A stretch of 51,967 nt of DNA from Gammaproteobacteria bacterium (GCA_027018875.1 JALUYA010000024.1:1-51967); one strand, 5' to 3'; positions 38,191 through 49,335 are shown, counted from the stretch's first letter. Notes: generated from the sequence alone by a model not told the origin. Numbers and translations: made by a program.

Positions 38191-38218
38191 TGTAGTCACC
38201 TCCTTCCGGCTTTGTGCA

Positions 38219-38242
38219 GCTTTCCGCAATATGCGGTAAAGC
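38219..38242 (-). promoter_or_regulatory. Hairpin in the rpsF leader
   Basis: On the minus strand GCTTT pairs with AAAGC and, inside, CCGCA pairs with TGCGG around a TAT loop, with one bulged A. It lies between the promoter and the rpsF ribosome binding site. Some bacteria control this operon through an S6:S18-binding leader; this hairpin is a candidate only. Confidence 0.35.
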
Positions 38243-38257
38243 AAGGAGTAATTTCTT

Positions 38258-38287
38258 ATTATCGCTTTTTATCCCTATTAAAGGCAA
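38258..38287 (-). promoter_or_regulatory. Promoter of the rpsF operon
   Basis: TTGCCT (38282-38287) and GATAAT (38258-38263) on the minus strand, spaced 18 bp, match a sigma-70 promoter at 4 of 6 and 5 of 6 positions. The -35 box lies next to the transposon-end-like sequence that starts near 38289. Confidence 0.6.
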
Positions 38288-38288
38288 G

Positions 38289-38398
38289 TTCTAGCCTCTT
38301 CCAATACGAAATGAGTCTAAAGAGCGGTTCGTGTTTCCAGCATGAGATGAGCCTGAACCGGGCCGCTCCGTTCATGATGGCGGAATAAAACTCATCAT
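38289..38398 (+). mobile_element. Degenerate left end of the same element that lies at 51829-51967
   Basis: Two 23-bp imperfect direct repeats (tccaatacgaaatgagtc at about 38299 and tccagcatgagatgagcc at about 38336) match the sequence before the transposase start at 51901. A ccgttcatgatgg block followed by a decayed start region (aataaaactcatcatgag) is also shared. No transposase frame follows. From 38399 to 38583 nothing else is recognised. Confidence 0.6.
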
Positions 38399-38583
38399 GA
38401 GACCCAAGCACTTACATACGCTCCAGCAGGTGGTGGATTTTTCACGGGAGCGGCGCACTGAAGCCCCTGCCCACCCCATAGGCCGAACGCTGCCAAAGGA
38501 TCGATCAGACGCTTCGTCTTCGTCATTATCAGATCCTAGACGTTGAATTCAAATGGCGCTGATGTCAGAGCTGAGGTGAATTC

Positions 38584-38961
38584 TCAAGCAGCGTTTTCCC
38601 GGTCTTCCTCCCCAACAAGCTGTACAATGGCGATTGGGGCGCTGTCACCATCACGGAATCCCGCCTTAAGAATACGCAGGTACCCACCCGGACGTTCGCG
38701 GAACCGGGGGCCCAATTCCAGAAATAGTTTCCCCACGCAGGCAGCATCACGCAATCGACTAAAAGCTCGACGACGGTGTGCAACACTGTCTTCCTTAGCC
38801 AAGGTAATCAGCGGCTCCACAACTCGCCTAAGTTCCTTTGCCTTGGGTACTGTAGTTCGTATCTGTTCATGCTCGATCAGAGATTTAGCCAAATTACGCA
38901 TAAGTGCAACGCGATGCCCACTGGTACGATTTAGCATTCTTCCGGTTTTACGGTGACGCAT
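38584..38961 (-). CDS. rplQ: 50S ribosomal protein L17
   Basis: A 125-aa protein beginning [17 protein letters not shown], with [26 protein letters not shown] and [20 protein letters not shown], standard for bacterial L17. It is the last gene of the alpha operon, 14 bp after rpoA. No clear intrinsic terminator is seen after it. Confidence 0.97.
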   Translation of the reverse strand: MRHRKTGRMLNRTSGHRVALMRNLAKSLIEHEQIRTTVPKAKELRRVVEPLITLAKEDSVAHRRRAFSRLRDAACVGKLFLELGPRFRERPGGYLRILKAGFRDGDSAPIAIVQLVGEEDRENAA

Positions 38962-38975
38962 TCAATTTCTCCAAA

Positions 38976-39968
38976 TCAGGAAGCACGATGTTCTACCAAC
39001 GAAGATGGCGGCCAATTATCCAAGGTCATACCAAGGGTCAGTTCATATTGAGCCAGCATATCCTTGATTTCCGTAAGCGATTTACGTCCTAAATTTGGGG
39101 TTTTCAGCAAATCTTCCTCGCTTTTCAGTACCAAATCACCGACATAATAAATTCCCTCGGCCTTAAGCGCATTGGATGAACGAACGGTTAACTCCAGATC
39201 GTCTACCGGCTGTAATAAAATCGGCTTCAAGTTCGGCGAATTTTCTGATTCTCGTCTCTCGACTGCAGATAGATCCGCGAATACAGAAAGCTGATCAACC
39301 AGAATTCCAGCTGCCTGCCGCAAGGCTTCTTCCGCCTGCAAGGTACCATTTGTTTCGATATCCAGGATCAATTTATCAAGATCGGTACGCTGCTCTACCC
39401 GCGCTGCCTCAACGTGATAACTCACACGCCGTATCGGGGTAAATGTCGCATCAAGCTTAAGTCTGCCAATCTTGTCACCTTGAGTGTCATCCTGATAGCG
39501 CTGAGATACCGGCACATATCCTCTACCACGTACCAACTTCAACTGCATGGACAGCTTGCCATTTTTAGAAAGATGTGCGATTTCGAAATCAGGATTGACG
39601 ATTTCAATTGTATGGTCAAGTTGAATATCTCCCGCCTTCACAGTACCCTCGCCCTGAGCATTAAGCGTAAGCGTGGCTTCATCACGGGTATGCATGCGGA
39701 ATGCGAGCTGCTTGATATTCAGCAGCACTTCAACAACATCTTCCCGAACGCCATCGATCGAAGTGTACTCATGGAGAACCCCATCAATCTCGACTTCAAT
39801 AACAGCGGCTCCGGGCATTGATGAAAGGAGGACACGGCGCAAGGCATTGCCCAAGGTATGCCCGAACCCACGCTCAAGCGGCTCGAGTACAATTCGGGTA
39901 CGGTTTTCTCCAAGAGCACTAACATTGGCAATGCGTGGCTTGAGAAATTCAGAACCAGAAATTTCCAT
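38976..39968 (-). CDS. rpoA: RNA polymerase alpha subunit
   Basis: A 330-aa subunit that dimerises to nucleate RNA polymerase. The N-terminal domain shows [23 protein letters not shown], and the C-terminal DNA- and activator-binding domain shows [20 protein letters not shown] and [13 protein letters not shown]. Length matches the family. Confidence 0.97.
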   Translation of the reverse strand: MEISGSEFLKPRIANVSALGENRTRIVLEPLERGFGHTLGNALRRVLLSSMPGAAVIEVEIDGVLHEYTSIDGVREDVVEVLLNIKQLAFRMHTRDEATLTLNAQGEGTVKAGDIQLDHTIEIVNPDFEIAHLSKNGKLSMQLKLVRGRGYVPVSQRYQDDTQGDKIGRLKLDATFTPIRRVSYHVEAARVEQRTDLDKLILDIETNGTLQAEEALRQAAGILVDQLSVFADLSAVERRESENSPNLKPILLQPVDDLELTVRSSNALKAEGIYYVGDLVLKSEEDLLKTPNLGRKSLTEIKDMLAQYELTLGMTLDNWPPSSLVEHRAS

Positions 39969-40066
39969 AGACTAAACCTGATTAAAAAAATTATTCCTGA
40001 AAGGTTTTTAACTTTTCAGACTTGAAAAACCCTATATTTAAACTCATGAATCTTTCTAAGGGATTC

Positions 40067-40690
40067 TTACTTCGAGTAGAGTTCCACTACCAGATTTTCA
40101 TTAATATCCGGCAAGATTTCATCTCGCCCTGGTGCACCCTTAAAAATACCTTTGTAAGCCTTTTCATCAACCTCTAACCAAGCTGGACGATCAATCTGGC
40201 GGGAAATCTCCATTGCCATCTCAACTCGTACCTGTTTACGAGTTTTTTCGCTTAGTGACACTTCATCCCCCGCCTTCAACTCATAGCTTGGAATGTTAAC
40301 CTGCTTGCCATTAACCTTAACCCCCTTATGGCTGACCAACTGCCTTGCCTCAGCCCGGGTAGATGAGAATCCCATTCGGTAAACCACATTATCCAGCCGT
40401 GATTCCAGAAGTTGCAATAACAATTCTCCGGTAGATCCGCGGCGTCGGGCTGCTTCCTTGTAACAACGAAGAAATTGACGCTCGAGAATACCGTACATAC
40501 GACGGAGCTTCTGCTTTTCCCGCAATTGTAGTCCGTAATCGGACATTCGGGTACGTCGGTGCAAACTCTTCTGGCCTGGAGGCCTATCTAATTTACACTT
40601 CTTATCCAGCGGCTTTATCGGGCTTTTGAGGAATAAATCAGTACCCTCCCGCCTTGAAAGTTTACATTTGGGTCCTAGGTAACGTGCCAT
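40067..40690 (-). CDS. rpsD: 30S ribosomal protein S4
   Basis: A 207-aa primary 16S-binding protein beginning [20 protein letters not shown], with [15 protein letters not shown] and an S4 domain ([32 protein letters not shown]). Ends NLVVELYSK. The start at 40690 is chosen over the longer frame by homology. In E. coli S4 represses this operon. Confidence 0.97.
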   Translation of the reverse strand: MARYLGPKCKLSRREGTDLFLKSPIKPLDKKCKLDRPPGQKSLHRRTRMSDYGLQLREKQKLRRMYGILERQFLRCYKEAARRRGSTGELLLQLLESRLDNVVYRMGFSSTRAEARQLVSHKGVKVNGKQVNIPSYELKAGDEVSLSEKTRKQVRVEMAMEISRQIDRPAWLEVDEKAYKGIFKGAPGRDEILPDINENLVVELYSK

Positions 40691-40704
40691 CAACAATAAC
40701 CTCG

Positions 40705-41091
40705 TTATACTCGGCGTTTCTTTGGAGGACGACAACCATTATGCGGAATCGGAGTAACATCAGTAATTGACAATACCCGAAACCCCATGGCATGCAAAGC
40801 ACGAACCGTAGACTCCCGCCCGGGACCCGGTCCCTTAATTTGCACTTCCAGGTTTTTCACCCCATATTCCTGCGCAACAGTTCCAGCTCGTTCCGCGGCA
40901 ACCTGAGCCGCGAATGGTGTAGACTTTCGCGAGCCCCGAAATCCGGAACCGCCAGAGGTAGCCCATGCCAGAGCATTTCCCTTTCGATCTGTGAAGGTGA
41001 TAATGGTGTTATTGAAGGACGCATGCACATGCACGATTGCCTCCATCACCTGTTGCTTGATGCGTTTTGATTTACCTGCTGTTTTTGCCAC
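40705..41091 (-). CDS. rpsK: 30S ribosomal protein S11
   Basis: A 128-aa protein with [38 protein letters not shown] and the C-terminus [16 protein letters not shown]. The start is taken as GTG at 41091, 7 nt after AGGA; a TTG at 41097 would add two residues. Confidence 0.96.
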   Translation of the reverse strand: MAKTAGKSKRIKQQVMEAIVHVHASFNNTIITFTDRKGNALAWATSGGSGFRGSRKSTPFAAQVAAERAGTVAQEYGVKNLEVQIKGPGPGRESTVRALHAMGFRVLSITDVTPIPHNGCRPPKKRRV

Positions 41092-41103
41092 TATCAAATC
41101 CTT

Positions 41104-41463
41104 TTATCGCTTCACACTACGGCGTACTCGTCCCTTTCGGGTGCGAGCATTAGTACGCGTCCTCTGACCATGCACCGGCAAACCACGACGATGCCTGATA
41201 CCTCTATAAGTTCCTAAATCCATCAGGCGCTTAATATTCATGTTTACTTCACGACGCAGATCCCCCTCGACCTTATAATCCGCGATCGCCTGCCTCAACG
41301 CTTCAAGTTCAATTTCCACCAGATCTTTGACCTTCCTTGAAGGATCAACCCCGGCCGTAGCACAGATTGTATTCGCCCGGTTGCGCCCGATCCCATAAAT
41401 AGCCGTCATGCCAATAAGAATATGCTTATTGGGTGGAATATTGATACCTGCAATACGTGCCAT
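41104..41463 (-). CDS. rpsM: 30S ribosomal protein S13
   Basis: A 119-aa protein: [51 protein letters not shown] and a basic tail [10 protein letters not shown]. It contacts the 50S subunit and the P-site tRNA. First gene of the alpha operon, with its own promoter upstream. Confidence 0.97.
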   Translation of the reverse strand: MARIAGINIPPNKHILIGMTAIYGIGRNRANTICATAGVDPSRKVKDLVEIELEALRQAIADYKVEGDLRREVNMNIKRLMDLGTYRGIRHRRGLPVHGQRTRTNARTRKGRVRRSVKR

Positions 41464-41509
41464 ATGGGTTCCTCTGCCTCGTTACCGATCATACCCGACC
41501 GAACAAATT

Positions 41510-41538
41510 AGTATAACGATTATGGTAAATTATTTCAA
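41510..41538 (-). promoter_or_regulatory. Promoter of the alpha operon
   Basis: TTGAAA (41533-41538) and TATACT (41510-41515) on the minus strand, with a 17-bp spacer, each matching consensus at 5 of 6. It lies between rpmJ and rpsM. The expected leader is only about 40 nt. Confidence 0.75.
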
Positions 41539-41544
41539 TATACC

Positions 41545-41658
41545 TCAACCTTGCCGTTGCTTGTGACGGGGATCCGTACAGATAATCCGTACAGTACCCT
41601 TACGTCTAATCACCTTGCAATTTCGACATATTTTTTTAACTGATGCCCTTACTTTCAT
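41545..41658 (-). CDS. rpmJ: 50S ribosomal protein L36 (zinc type)
   Basis: A 37-aa protein ([20 protein letters not shown], then [17 protein letters not shown]). It has the C-x2-C...C...H zinc ligands of the C+ form. A ribosome binding site GGAGAGG lies before the ATG at 41658. It closes the spc operon after secY. Confidence 0.96.
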   Translation of the reverse strand: MKVRASVKKICRNCKVIRRKGTVRIICTDPRHKQRQG

Positions 41659-41710
41659 TTTATCCTCTCCGCAGGAATAAGGTGAGAAACAATTATCTCA
41701 ACGTAGCGGT

Positions 41711-43039
41711 TCAGTGTGACAATCCTTTCAAACGCGCCCGTTTAAGTAATCCTTCATACTGGTGAGTCATCATATGTGCCTGCAATTGAGCCATGAAGTC
41801 CATAGCAACAACCACGATAATCAACAGGGACGTTCCCCCAAAGTAAAACGGTACATGAGTGTAAATAATCAAAAACTCAGGTAACAAACACACCAAGACC
41901 AAGTAAAAGGCCCCCCATAAAGTGAGCTTGGTAAGAACATTATCTATATAATTTGCAGTCTGCTTCCCTGGACGTATCCCAGGAATAAAGGCACCGGATT
42001 TTTTCAAATTATCCGCCGTCTCATCACTATTAAATATCAATGCAGTATAAAAGAATGTAAAGAACAGAATCATTCCAGCATAAAGAGCGACATAAAGCGG
42101 TTGTCCCGGAGACAACCATAACGATACTGACTGTAACCACGCAAAACCTGAACTCTGGCCCAGCCATCCCGCAAGGGTAACCGGAAATAAAATGATACTT
42201 GATGCAAAAATTGGAGGAATAACACCCGACATATTTAACTTTAACGGCAAATGACTGGACTGCGCCGCGTACATACGGCGACCCTGTTGCCGCTTAGCAT
42301 AATTGACCGTAATCCGACGTTGCCCACTTTCTACAAAAACGACAAATGCAGTGACTAAAATGACCAGGGCAAAAAGGAGAATAGCCAAAATAGATGATAA
42401 CTCTCCATTGCGGACCAAGCTTAACGTGCCGGCTACCGCCGCAGGCAAGCCTGCCACAATACCCGCAAAGATGATCATAGAGATTCCATTGCCCAGTCCG
42501 CGTTCGGTAATCTGTTCACCCAACCACATCAGGAACATGGTTCCGGTAACCAAGCTGACTGTAGCCGCAATCACAAATCCAGACCCAGGATTAAACGCAA
42601 CATGTTGACTTTGCAAGGCAAACGCCGCGCCGAGGGACTGAAATAAAGCCAGTACTACCGTTGAATAACGTGTATAACGCGTAATTTTTCGCTGCCCGGC
42701 CTGACCTTCCTTCTTAATGGATTCAAGGCTAGGTACTACTGAGGTCAACATTTGGATTATGATCGAAGCTGAAATATAGGGCATTACGCCAAGCGCAAAA
42801 ATAGACATACGCGCAAGAGCCCCACCGGAAAAAACATTAAATATCCCGAGTATTCCACCGGCATTCTGGCTGAAAAGTCGTGAATAAGCGCTCAAATTCA
42901 CTCCCGGAACCGGAATATGAACTCCAATTCGGAAGATAACAATCGCACCCAAAAGAAAAAGCAAACGGTTGCGTAAATCCCGCGATCGAAATATATCCGA
43001 AACGGAACCGAAAGCCGCTTGTTGTGCCGGTCCAGCCAT
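41711..43039 (-). CDS. secY: Protein translocase subunit SecY
   Basis: A 442-aa channel protein with ten membrane segments. Family marks are [59 protein letters not shown] and [13 protein letters not shown]. Its start shares one base with the rplO stop (TAATG), so it is coupled. Confidence 0.97.
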   Translation of the reverse strand: MAGPAQQAAFGSVSDIFRSRDLRNRLLFLLGAIVIFRIGVHIPVPGVNLSAYSRLFSQNAGGILGIFNVFSGGALARMSIFALGVMPYISASIIIQMLTSVVPSLESIKKEGQAGQRKITRYTRYSTVVLALFQSLGAAFALQSQHVAFNPGSGFVIAATVSLVTGTMFLMWLGEQITERGLGNGISMIIFAGIVAGLPAAVAGTLSLVRNGELSSILAILLFALVILVTAFVVFVESGQRRITVNYAKRQQGRRMYAAQSSHLPLKLNMSGVIPPIFASSIILFPVTLAGWLGQSSGFAWLQSVSLWLSPGQPLYVALYAGMILFFTFFYTALIFNSDETADNLKKSGAFIPGIRPGKQTANYIDNVLTKLTLWGAFYLVLVCLLPEFLIIYTHVPFYFGGTSLLIIVVVAMDFMAQLQAHMMTHQYEGLLKRARLKGLSH

Positions 43040-43479
43040 TATGATTCCATTTTCCCGCTGGCCTTCTCCAATGCCGCAAGAACGCCACGGGTCAACTTCA
43101 CACCGTCGCCCGATACGATAAAGGGACGATCAATAGTACCCTTCAGGATGATTTTTACCAGTTGGGTCTTTGCGGGAACCAAGCCGGCATCTAAAAGTGT
43201 TTTCAGATCAATCCTATCACCTTCGATCTGAGTCAACTCATCCAAGCGCAACTCACAACGCGTGCTTTTAATTCGGGAACGGAAGCCTACCTTGGGCAAA
43301 CGACGTTGCAGAGGCATCTGTCCACCCTCAAAGCCCACTTTATGATATCCACCGGAACGTGCGTGCTGGCCTTTATGGCCACGTCCGGCGGTTTTACCCG
43401 CTCCAGCGGCAATCCCACGGCCCACACGAGTTCTAGAACAATGGCTCCCGGAAGCCGGTTTCAAATCATTCAAACGCAT
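43039..43479 (-). CDS. rplO: 50S ribosomal protein L15
   Basis: A 146-aa protein starting [12 protein letters not shown], with the glycine-rich [20 protein letters not shown] and [15 protein letters not shown]. The ATG at 43479 shares one base with the rpmD stop (TGATG). Confidence 0.96.
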   Translation of the reverse strand: MRLNDLKPASGSHCSRTRVGRGIAAGAGKTAGRGHKGQHARSGGYHKVGFEGGQMPLQRRLPKVGFRSRIKSTRCELRLDELTQIEGDRIDLKTLLDAGLVPAKTQLVKIILKGTIDRPFIVSGDGVKLTRGVLAALEKASGKMES

Positions 43480-43676
43480 CAGCAACTTTCCTCAATTTGG
43501 AGAAGATACGCAACCTTACGGATCATTCCCCGGTTTTCCGGAGTATCCATAACAACCGACGTAGAATGGGTGTAGTGTAATCCTAAGCCCCGTACACAAG
43601 CCCGGTGTGACTTCAAACGCCCTGCCGCACTACGTACCAAGGTTAACCTGATTTGTTTATCCACCTGCTTTTTCAT
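43479..43676 (-). CDS. rpmD: 50S ribosomal protein L30
   Basis: A 65-aa protein: [56 protein letters not shown]. The start at 43676 has GGAG 9 nt upstream. Lies between rpsE and rplO as usual. Confidence 0.96.
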   Translation of the reverse strand: MKKQVDKQIRLTLVRSAAGRLKSHRACVRGLGLHYTHSTSVVMDTPENRGMIRKVAYLLQIEESC

Positions 43677-43681
43677 AATAC

Positions 43682-44182
43682 TCAACTCCGAATATCGGCA
43701 ATGGAATAGCCGCGCTTTGCCGCTATATATTCGGGTGTCTGTATAGCCGACAGGGCATTCAAAGTAGCCCTTACGACATTGATTGGATTACGAGAACCGT
43801 AACTTTTGGCCAAAACATTACGCACACCGGCCACTTCAAATATTGCCCGCATGGGTCCTCCAGCAATGATCCCCGTACCCGCTGAAGCCGGCTGCATATA
43901 AACCTTAGTGGCCCCATGCCGTCCTTCAAGAGCATAATGCAAGGTATCCTCCTGTAGCGGAATGCGAGTCATTCGGCGCCGAGCCTGCTCAGTGGCTTTA
44001 GCAATCGCTGCAGGTACTTCACGGGCTTTACCATACCCAAACCCAACACGACCCTTACCATCACCAACCACCATTAACGCGGTAAAACCAAACTGACGCC
44101 CTCCCTTGACAACTTTAGCAACTCGATTGACCGTGATCAACTTCTCAAGTGCATCCGAAACACCCTCAGCAGCATGCGCCAT
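43682..44182 (-). CDS. rpsE: 30S ribosomal protein S5
   Basis: A 166-aa protein with [41 protein letters not shown] and [19 protein letters not shown]. It helps maintain decoding accuracy. Standard length. Confidence 0.97.
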   Translation of the reverse strand: MAHAAEGVSDALEKLITVNRVAKVVKGGRQFGFTALMVVGDGKGRVGFGYGKAREVPAAIAKATEQARRRMTRIPLQEDTLHYALEGRHGATKVYMQPASAGTGIIAGGPMRAIFEVAGVRNVLAKSYGSRNPINVVRATLNALSAIQTPEYIAAKRGYSIADIRS

Positions 44183-44191
44183 TACAATCTC

Positions 44192-44548
44192 CTAAAATTT
44201 AAGTCCAGCCTCACGGGCTGCCTCGGCTAATGCACGAACCCGCCCGTGATAGCGGTAACCGGAACGATCAAAAGCAACAACTTCAACCCCTACGCTACGC
44301 GCACGTTCGGCGATTAGTCGACCTACTTCAGCTGCGGCCGCAATGTTTCCGGTTCCAGCCAGAGTCTGTCTCAGATCCTTGTCTAAAGTCGAAGCACAAG
44401 CCAATGTCGAGTCTCCGGTCGGTGAGATCAGCTGGGCATAGATATGCCGCGGAGTACGGTGCACACACAAACGCACTTTCCCGCTGGCCCGTATGCGTGC
44501 ACGGGTCGAACGGGTACGGCGTAAGCGAGATTTATCCTTTTCCGCCAT
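44192..44548 (-). CDS. rplR: 50S ribosomal protein L18
   Basis: A 118-aa 5S-rRNA-binding protein: [32 protein letters not shown] and the C-terminus [20 protein letters not shown]. Spacing to rplF is 9 bp. Confidence 0.97.
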   Translation of the reverse strand: MAEKDKSRLRRTRSTRARIRASGKVRLCVHRTPRHIYAQLISPTGDSTLACASTLDKDLRQTLAGTGNIAAAAEVGRLIAERARSVGVEVVAFDRSGYRYHGRVRALAEAAREAGLKF

Positions 44549-44557
44549 ATTAATTCC

Positions 44558-45091
44558 TCACTTTTTCTTTGCATCTTTAAGCACTACCCGCTCGTCGGCA
44601 TAGCGCACACCCTTACCCTTATATGCATCCGGCGGCCTGAATGCCCTGATCTCAGCGGCAACCTGACCAACCCGCTGTTTATCAATCCCCCGTACAACTA
44701 TTTCGGTTGGAGTCGGTGTTTCCACATTTACGTCTTCTGCTATTGCATACTCAACGGGATGGGAATACCCCAGGGTAAGATTCAATTGTTTGCCTTGCTT
44801 CTGAACTCTGAAACCCACTCCTACTAGCTCGAGTTTGCGTTCATAACCCGCAACAACACCTTGGATCATATTGCGGGCTAGTGCTCGTACCGTGCCACAC
44901 TGGGCAAGCGTTTGGTAGCCTCCCGATCTAGGTTGAAAACTAAGTAAATTCTCCTTTTGACTAGCCGAGACTTCGGGATTCATGGTCAGGTTCAAGGTAC
45001 CCCTAGGTCCTTTAACAGAAATCAACTGACGGTCGATTGTAACTTCGACGCCCTCTGTTATTAGCAACGGTTTAAGTGCTGTTCGTGCCAT
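44558..45091 (-). CDS. rplF: 50S ribosomal protein L6
   Basis: A 177-aa protein with two L6 folds: VTIDRQLISVKGPRGTLNLT and LTLGYSHPVEYAI, ending with PPDAYKGKGVRYADERV. Located near the factor-binding site of the 50S subunit. Confidence 0.97.
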   Translation of the reverse strand: MARTALKPLLITEGVEVTIDRQLISVKGPRGTLNLTMNPEVSASQKENLLSFQPRSGGYQTLAQCGTVRALARNMIQGVVAGYERKLELVGVGFRVQKQGKQLNLTLGYSHPVEYAIAEDVNVETPTPTEIVVRGIDKQRVGQVAAEIRAFRPPDAYKGKGVRYADERVVLKDAKKK

Positions 45092-45103
45092 GCCGTGCCT
45101 CAG

Positions 45104-45499
45104 TTATGAAACGGTACAGAGAATCTCACCACCATGACCAGCCGCACGAGCCGCGCGATCGCTCATCAATCCGTGAGAAGTGGAAACTATGGCTACCCCG
45201 TAGCCACCGCGGACGTGAGGCAATTCATCCTTACCACGATAAATCCTTAATCCGGGGCGACTGACTCTGTGTATTTCATCAATCACGGGTTTACCCTGGT
45301 AGTATTTCAGATCTATCACCAATGTCCGCTTAACCGGGTGTTCATCCAGTACTCGGAAACCCTTAATATAACCTTCATCCTTAAAGACCTGCGCCAAATT
45401 GAGTTTAAGGCGCGAGGCTGGCATGCGGACTTCCATGTGTTCGCTATGAAGGGCGTTTCGAATACGTGTCAACATATCTGCAATAGGATCCTGGATCAT
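45104..45499 (-). CDS. rpsH: 30S ribosomal protein S8
   Basis: A 131-aa protein: [39 protein letters not shown] and the C-terminus [17 protein letters not shown]. In E. coli S8 represses the spc operon at the rplE region. Confidence 0.97.
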   Translation of the reverse strand: MIQDPIADMLTRIRNALHSEHMEVRMPASRLKLNLAQVFKDEGYIKGFRVLDEHPVKRTLVIDLKYYQGKPVIDEIHRVSRPGLRIYRGKDELPHVRGGYGVAIVSTSHGLMSDRAARAAGHGGEILCTVS

Positions 45500-45511
45500 A
45501 TTTAATCGCCC

Positions 45512-45817
45512 TCACCAGCTCGATTTAGAAATTCCGGGTGCATCTCCATGCATCACGGTTTCGCGTAATTTATTACGCCCGAGCCCAAATTTTTGGTAAG
45601 TTCCCCTCGGTCGCCCGGTGATCCAACAACGGCGACGTTGACGTACCGGACTGGAATCGCGCGGCAACAAGGCTAATTTTTGAGCTGCCTCCATCTTCTG
45701 CGTGATATTCAACTCCGGATCAATCACACGTCGTTTTAACTCTGCTCGCCGTTCAGCATATCGTTTGGCAAGCTCTATTCGTTTAAGGTCGCGAATCACC
45801 ATCGATTTTTTAGCCAT
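45512..45817 (-). CDS. rpsN: 30S ribosomal protein S14 (zinc-free type)
   Basis: A 101-aa long form without the CxxC zinc pairs of short S14 proteins: MAKKSMVIRDLKRIELAKRY, RRRCWITGRPRGTYQKFGLG and NKLRETVMHGDAPGISKSSW. Confidence 0.97.
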   Translation of the reverse strand: MAKKSMVIRDLKRIELAKRYAERRAELKRRVIDPELNITQKMEAAQKLALLPRDSSPVRQRRRCWITGRPRGTYQKFGLGRNKLRETVMHGDAPGISKSSW

Positions 45818-45829
45818 ATACTGTTCCCT

Positions 45830-46369
45830 TTAGTTCCTGAATGGAAAGGAAAAGCCTTCTAAGAGAGCCCGCCCTTCCTCATTGGACCTGGCAGTAGTCG
45901 TAATAGTTATATCTATACCCCGAATCGCATCTATACGATCATAGTCGATTTCCGGGAAAATAATCTGTTCTCGTACACCCAGACTATAGTTTCCTCGCCC
46001 ATCAAAAGAGCGCGGAGATAATCCTCTAAAATCACGTATACGCGGAATGGCAATCATAATCAGACGCTCCAGAAAAGCATACAAATTGTCACGCCTGAGA
46101 GTCACCTTGCAACCAATTGCCTGTCCCTCACGAATTTTAAATCCTGCAACTGAATTACGGGCACGGGTAACCACTGGTTTTTGGCCGGCAATCAACGTTA
46201 TATCGGAAAGCGCACCTTCGATCAATTTACGGTCAGCCGCCGCCTCACCTACACCCATATTTAGAGTAATTTTAATTAGCCGTGGAACTTGGTATCGATT
46301 CGAATAATTAAACCGTTTCATAAGTGCTGGAACAATTTCATTCTCGTACTGTTTTCTAAGTCCAATCAT
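45830..46369 (-). CDS. rplE: 50S ribosomal protein L5
   Basis: A 179-aa 5S-associated protein: [56 protein letters not shown]. The ATG at 46369 has GAGG 9 nt upstream, preferred over the longer frame to 46384. Confidence 0.96.
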   Translation of the reverse strand: MIGLRKQYENEIVPALMKRFNYSNRYQVPRLIKITLNMGVGEAAADRKLIEGALSDITLIAGQKPVVTRARNSVAGFKIREGQAIGCKVTLRRDNLYAFLERLIMIAIPRIRDFRGLSPRSFDGRGNYSLGVREQIIFPEIDYDRIDAIRGIDITITTTARSNEEGRALLEGFSFPFRN

Positions 46370-46380
46370 TTCAGTCGACC

Positions 46381-46698
46381 TCAAATATCCACTAATTCAT
46401 TGGTGGAACGAAAAAATCTGACCTTACGTCCATCTTCAAGTCGCTTATATCCAATACGGCCTCCTTTTTTTGTAATCGAATTGTATATGGCAATATTGGA
46501 TGCATTGATTGGCATCTCCCTTTCAACAATACCCCCCTGGTTTCCGCTTGCAGGGTTCGGTTTGACATGCTTACGCACCATATTGAGACCTTCAACCAAA
46601 ATCCGTCCATCCGAATAGACACGTGTTACCGCGCCTCGCCTGCCTTTATCCTTACCGGCAAGAACTATCACCTCATCACCCTTCCGAATTCTTTGCAT
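46381..46698 (-). CDS. rplX: 50S ribosomal protein L24
   Basis: A 105-aa protein with an N-terminal KOW motif ([18 protein letters not shown]) and [20 protein letters not shown]. The ATG at 46698 is chosen over a TTG at 46704. Confidence 0.96.
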   Translation of the reverse strand: MQRIRKGDEVIVLAGKDKGRRGAVTRVYSDGRILVEGLNMVRKHVKPNPASGNQGGIVEREMPINASNIAIYNSITKKGGRIGYKRLEDGRKVRFFRSTNELVDI

Positions 46699-46709
46699 AG
46701 TCAACTACC

Positions 46710-47078
46710 TCACAGCACCTCGGGTGCAAGCGAAACAATGCGCATGAATCGTTCGGTTCTTAATTCGCGGGTAACCGGCCCAAAAATACGAGTACCGACT
46801 GGCTCCAGCCGACTATTAAGAAGGACTGCTGCATTGCCATCAAAACGAATTACAGAACCGTCCGATCGACGTATTCCCTTTTTTGTACGAACTACCACGG
46901 CATTATAAACTTCACCTTTTTTAACTCGTCCACGGGGAATTGCATTTGCAACACTAACCTTGATCACGTCACCTATTCCTGCATAACGTCGCTTGGACCC
47001 TCCAAGAACCTTTATGCACCGGATGCGCTTGGCCCCACTATTGTCGGCAGCACTAAGCTGTGTCTGCATCTGAATCAT
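46710..47078 (-). CDS. rplN: 50S ribosomal protein L14
   Basis: A 122-aa protein: [53 protein letters not shown]. Its ATG overlaps the rpsQ stop (ATGA). There is therefore no separate spc promoter gap, so S10 and spc genes are read through together here. Confidence 0.97.
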   Translation of the reverse strand: MIQMQTQLSAADNSGAKRIRCIKVLGGSKRRYAGIGDVIKVSVANAIPRGRVKKGEVYNAVVVRTKKGIRRSDGSVIRFDGNAAVLLNSRLEPVGTRIFGPVTRELRTERFMRIVSLAPEVL

Positions 47079-47377
47079 TTTCCATCCCCCCCAGATATCT
47101 CTGCAATCACCTCACCAGTACGTTCTATAACTGATGAGACCCGCCATAATTTCCGTTTGGACACAGGCCGAGAAGAAACGATATAGACGACATCACCGAT
47201 TCGACACTTATTAGCCTCGTCATGCGCTAACAATTTTGTACGTCGATTAAGATACTTGCCATAAATAGGGTGTTTAACCCGACGTTCAACCACAACACCA
47301 ACAGTTTTATCCATGCTCGTACTAGTCACCCGGGCAACCATTCCATGCTCAACAGTCGTAGCGGTTCCTTTACTCAT
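47075..47377 (-). CDS. rpsQ: 30S ribosomal protein S17
   Basis: A 100-aa protein with an OB fold: [40 protein letters not shown], and a C-terminal extension ending [13 protein letters not shown]. The start overlaps the rpmC stop (ATGA). Confidence 0.96.
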   Translation of the reverse strand: MSKGTATTVEHGMVARVTSTSMDKTVGVVVERRVKHPIYGKYLNRRTKLLAHDEANKCRIGDVVYIVSSRPVSKRKLWRVSSVIERTGEVIAEISGGDGK

Positions 47378-47577
47378 TGCGAATCACCTGAAGCTTTGCG
47401 TTCATTAAGAATTGTAAGCACACGTGCCACCTCTCGGCGAACCCTTTTCATTTCGCTGGGTTTAGCTAACTGCCCACTATTGCGCCCCATTCTCAAACGA
47501 AATGCCTCATGCCGCAATTCTGAAAGCTCTTTGCCAAGCAATTGAGAATCTTTAGATCTCAACTCATTAATATCCAT
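47374..47577 (-). CDS. rpmC: 50S ribosomal protein L29
   Basis: A 67-aa helical protein at the polypeptide exit: MDINELRSKDSQLLGKELSE, LRHEAFRLRMGRNSGQLAKP, KRVRREVARVLTILNER. The start at 47577 follows the rplP stop directly. Confidence 0.96.
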   Translation of the reverse strand: MDINELRSKDSQLLGKELSELRHEAFRLRMGRNSGQLAKPSEMKRVRREVARVLTILNERKASGDSQ

Positions 47578-47578
47578 T

Positions 47579-47992
47579 TCAATCAACCCGCCGTGTCACG
47601 AATGTAGTTTGTACCGGCAACTTCGCCGCAGCCAATCTAAACGCTTCGCGAGCCACTTCTTCGGAAACGCCTTCCATTTCATACAACATTGTTCCCGGTT
47701 TAATCTGGGCAATCCAATATTCAACATTCCCCTTACCTTTGCCCATACGAACTTCGATCGGTTTCTTGGTAACAGGAAAATCCGGGAAAATCCGAATCCA
47801 TATTTTTCCACCCCGCTTTACATGACGAGTCATAGCACGGCGGGCAGCCTCAATCTGCCGGGCGGTGATACGTCCCCTTACGGTTGATTTCAACCCAAAA
47901 TCACCGAAAGAGACCTCATTACCGCGTGTAGCAATCCCGCGGTTTCGGCCTTTCTGTTGTTTACGGAACTTGGTTTTACGTGGTTGTAACAT
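47579..47992 (-). CDS. rplP: 50S ribosomal protein L16
   Basis: A 137-aa protein: [78 protein letters not shown]. Located near the A site of the 50S subunit. Confidence 0.97.
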   Translation of the reverse strand: MLQPRKTKFRKQQKGRNRGIATRGNEVSFGDFGLKSTVRGRITARQIEAARRAMTRHVKRGGKIWIRIFPDFPVTKKPIEVRMGKGKGNVEYWIAQIKPGTMLYEMEGVSEEVAREAFRLAAAKLPVQTTFVTRRVD

Positions 47993-48004
47993 GACTTGTG
48001 CGCC

Positions 48005-48688
48005 TTATCTGATCCGCTTCGACTCAACGACAGAGGCCTGCCGTTCCTTTAGAGCAGTTGGATCAAGGATCTCTCCCTTAAAAATCCAAACCTTAACTCC
48101 GATAATCCCATAGGTTGTTCTAGCCTCAGCCAAACCATAATCAATATCCGCACGCAACGTATGTAGCGGCACCCGCCCCTCGCGATACCATTCACTACGT
48201 GCGATTTCCGCACCATTTAATCTGCCTGCCACCCGAATTTTAATACCATGGGCTCCAAGTCTCATGGCATTTCCAACAGCGCGACGCATGGCACGCCGGA
48301 ACATAATTCTGCGCTCAAGCTGCTGTGCTACGGATTCGGCCACTAAATGCGCATCCAAATCAGGTTTGCGAATCTCCTCTACGGCTACCCGGACATCACA
48401 TCCAGCCAGTTTTCGCAGAAACCGCGTTAGAGATTCGATATCCTCACCTTTCTTGCCGATTATCATCCCCGGCCGCGCGGTGTGAATAAGAACTTGCAAC
48501 TTGTCAGCTTGGCGCTCAATCTCAATTCGGCTAACAGAAGCATTAGCCAGTTTTCCCTTTAGATAAGATCGTAGCTGAAAATCGGAATGTAGATATTCAC
48601 TATACCGCTGTCCTTCGGCATACCAGCGCGAATTCCACCCAGCGGAAACACCTAACCGAAAGCCAATTGGATTAACTTTATTACCCAC
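48005..48688 (-). CDS. rpsC: 30S ribosomal protein S3
   Basis: A 227-aa protein with a KH domain ([20 protein letters not shown]) and the C-terminal domain (RGRVPLHTL-like [32 protein letters not shown]). The start is GTG at 48688, 6 nt after AGGGG. Confidence 0.97.
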   Translation of the reverse strand: MGNKVNPIGFRLGVSAGWNSRWYAEGQRYSEYLHSDFQLRSYLKGKLANASVSRIEIERQADKLQVLIHTARPGMIIGKKGEDIESLTRFLRKLAGCDVRVAVEEIRKPDLDAHLVAESVAQQLERRIMFRRAMRRAVGNAMRLGAHGIKIRVAGRLNGAEIARSEWYREGRVPLHTLRADIDYGLAEARTTYGIIGVKVWIFKGEILDPTALKERQASVVESKRIR

Positions 48689-48697
48689 AACATTCCC

Positions 48698-49042
48698 CTA
48701 GATGTTGTCGTCGTCGTCGCCGACGACAACACTAATATGACTACTACGCTTCAAGATCTGATTCGCCCGGCCCTTAGCCCGGGGTCGCATACGCTTAAGC
48801 ATCGGCCCCTCGTCCACCATAATAACTTTCACCTTGAGTTCATCGACATCCGCACCGAGATTGTGCTCCGCATTAGCAATTGCCGACTCAAGCACTTTTT
48901 TTACCATTCCAGCAGCTTTTTTGCGACTATAATTAAGGACATTCAGTGCCTGCCCAACATCCTTGCCGCGTATTTGATCTGCTACGAGCCGGCATTTCAC
49001 AGCGGAAATACGAGCGTAACGAAATTTAGCCGTTGCTTCCAT
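48698..49042 (-). CDS. rplV: 50S ribosomal protein L22
   Basis: A 114-aa exit-tunnel protein: [57 protein letters not shown]. The ATG at 49042 has AGGTGAG 7 nt upstream; a GTG at 49054 overlapping the rpsS stop is the alternative. The tail DDDDNI is acidic. Confidence 0.95.
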   Translation of the reverse strand: MEATAKFRYARISAVKCRLVADQIRGKDVGQALNVLNYSRKKAAGMVKKVLESAIANAEHNLGADVDELKVKVIMVDEGPMLKRMRPRAKGRANQILKRSSHISVVVGDDDDNI

Positions 49043-49050
49043 AGATTCGC

Positions 49051-49323
49051 TCACCTAGCTTTACGGCCGCCGGAATGACCCTTAAAAGTACGGGTAACGG
49101 CGAACTCTCCTAGTTTATGACCCACCATATTCTCACTAACAAGGACAGGGATGTGCTGCCGCCCGTTATGTACCGCTATGGTCAGTCCAACCATATCGGG
49201 AATAATCATTGAACGGCGCGACCAAGTCTTAATGGGGCGTTTGCTGTTGGTTGCTACCGCCACCGCGACTTTGTTTGCCAGATGGGAATCCACAAAGGGT
49301 CCCTTGCGTATTGATCGTGACAC
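49051..49323 (-). CDS. rpsS: 30S ribosomal protein S19
   Basis: A 90-aa protein: [66 protein letters not shown]. The start is GTG at 49323 with GGAG 7 nt upstream. Confidence 0.97.
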   Translation of the reverse strand: MSRSIRKGPFVDSHLANKVAVAVATNSKRPIKTWSRRSMIIPDMVGLTIAVHNGRQHIPVLVSENMVGHKLGEFAVTRTFKGHSGGRKAR

Positions 49324-49335
49324 GATATTTCTCCG

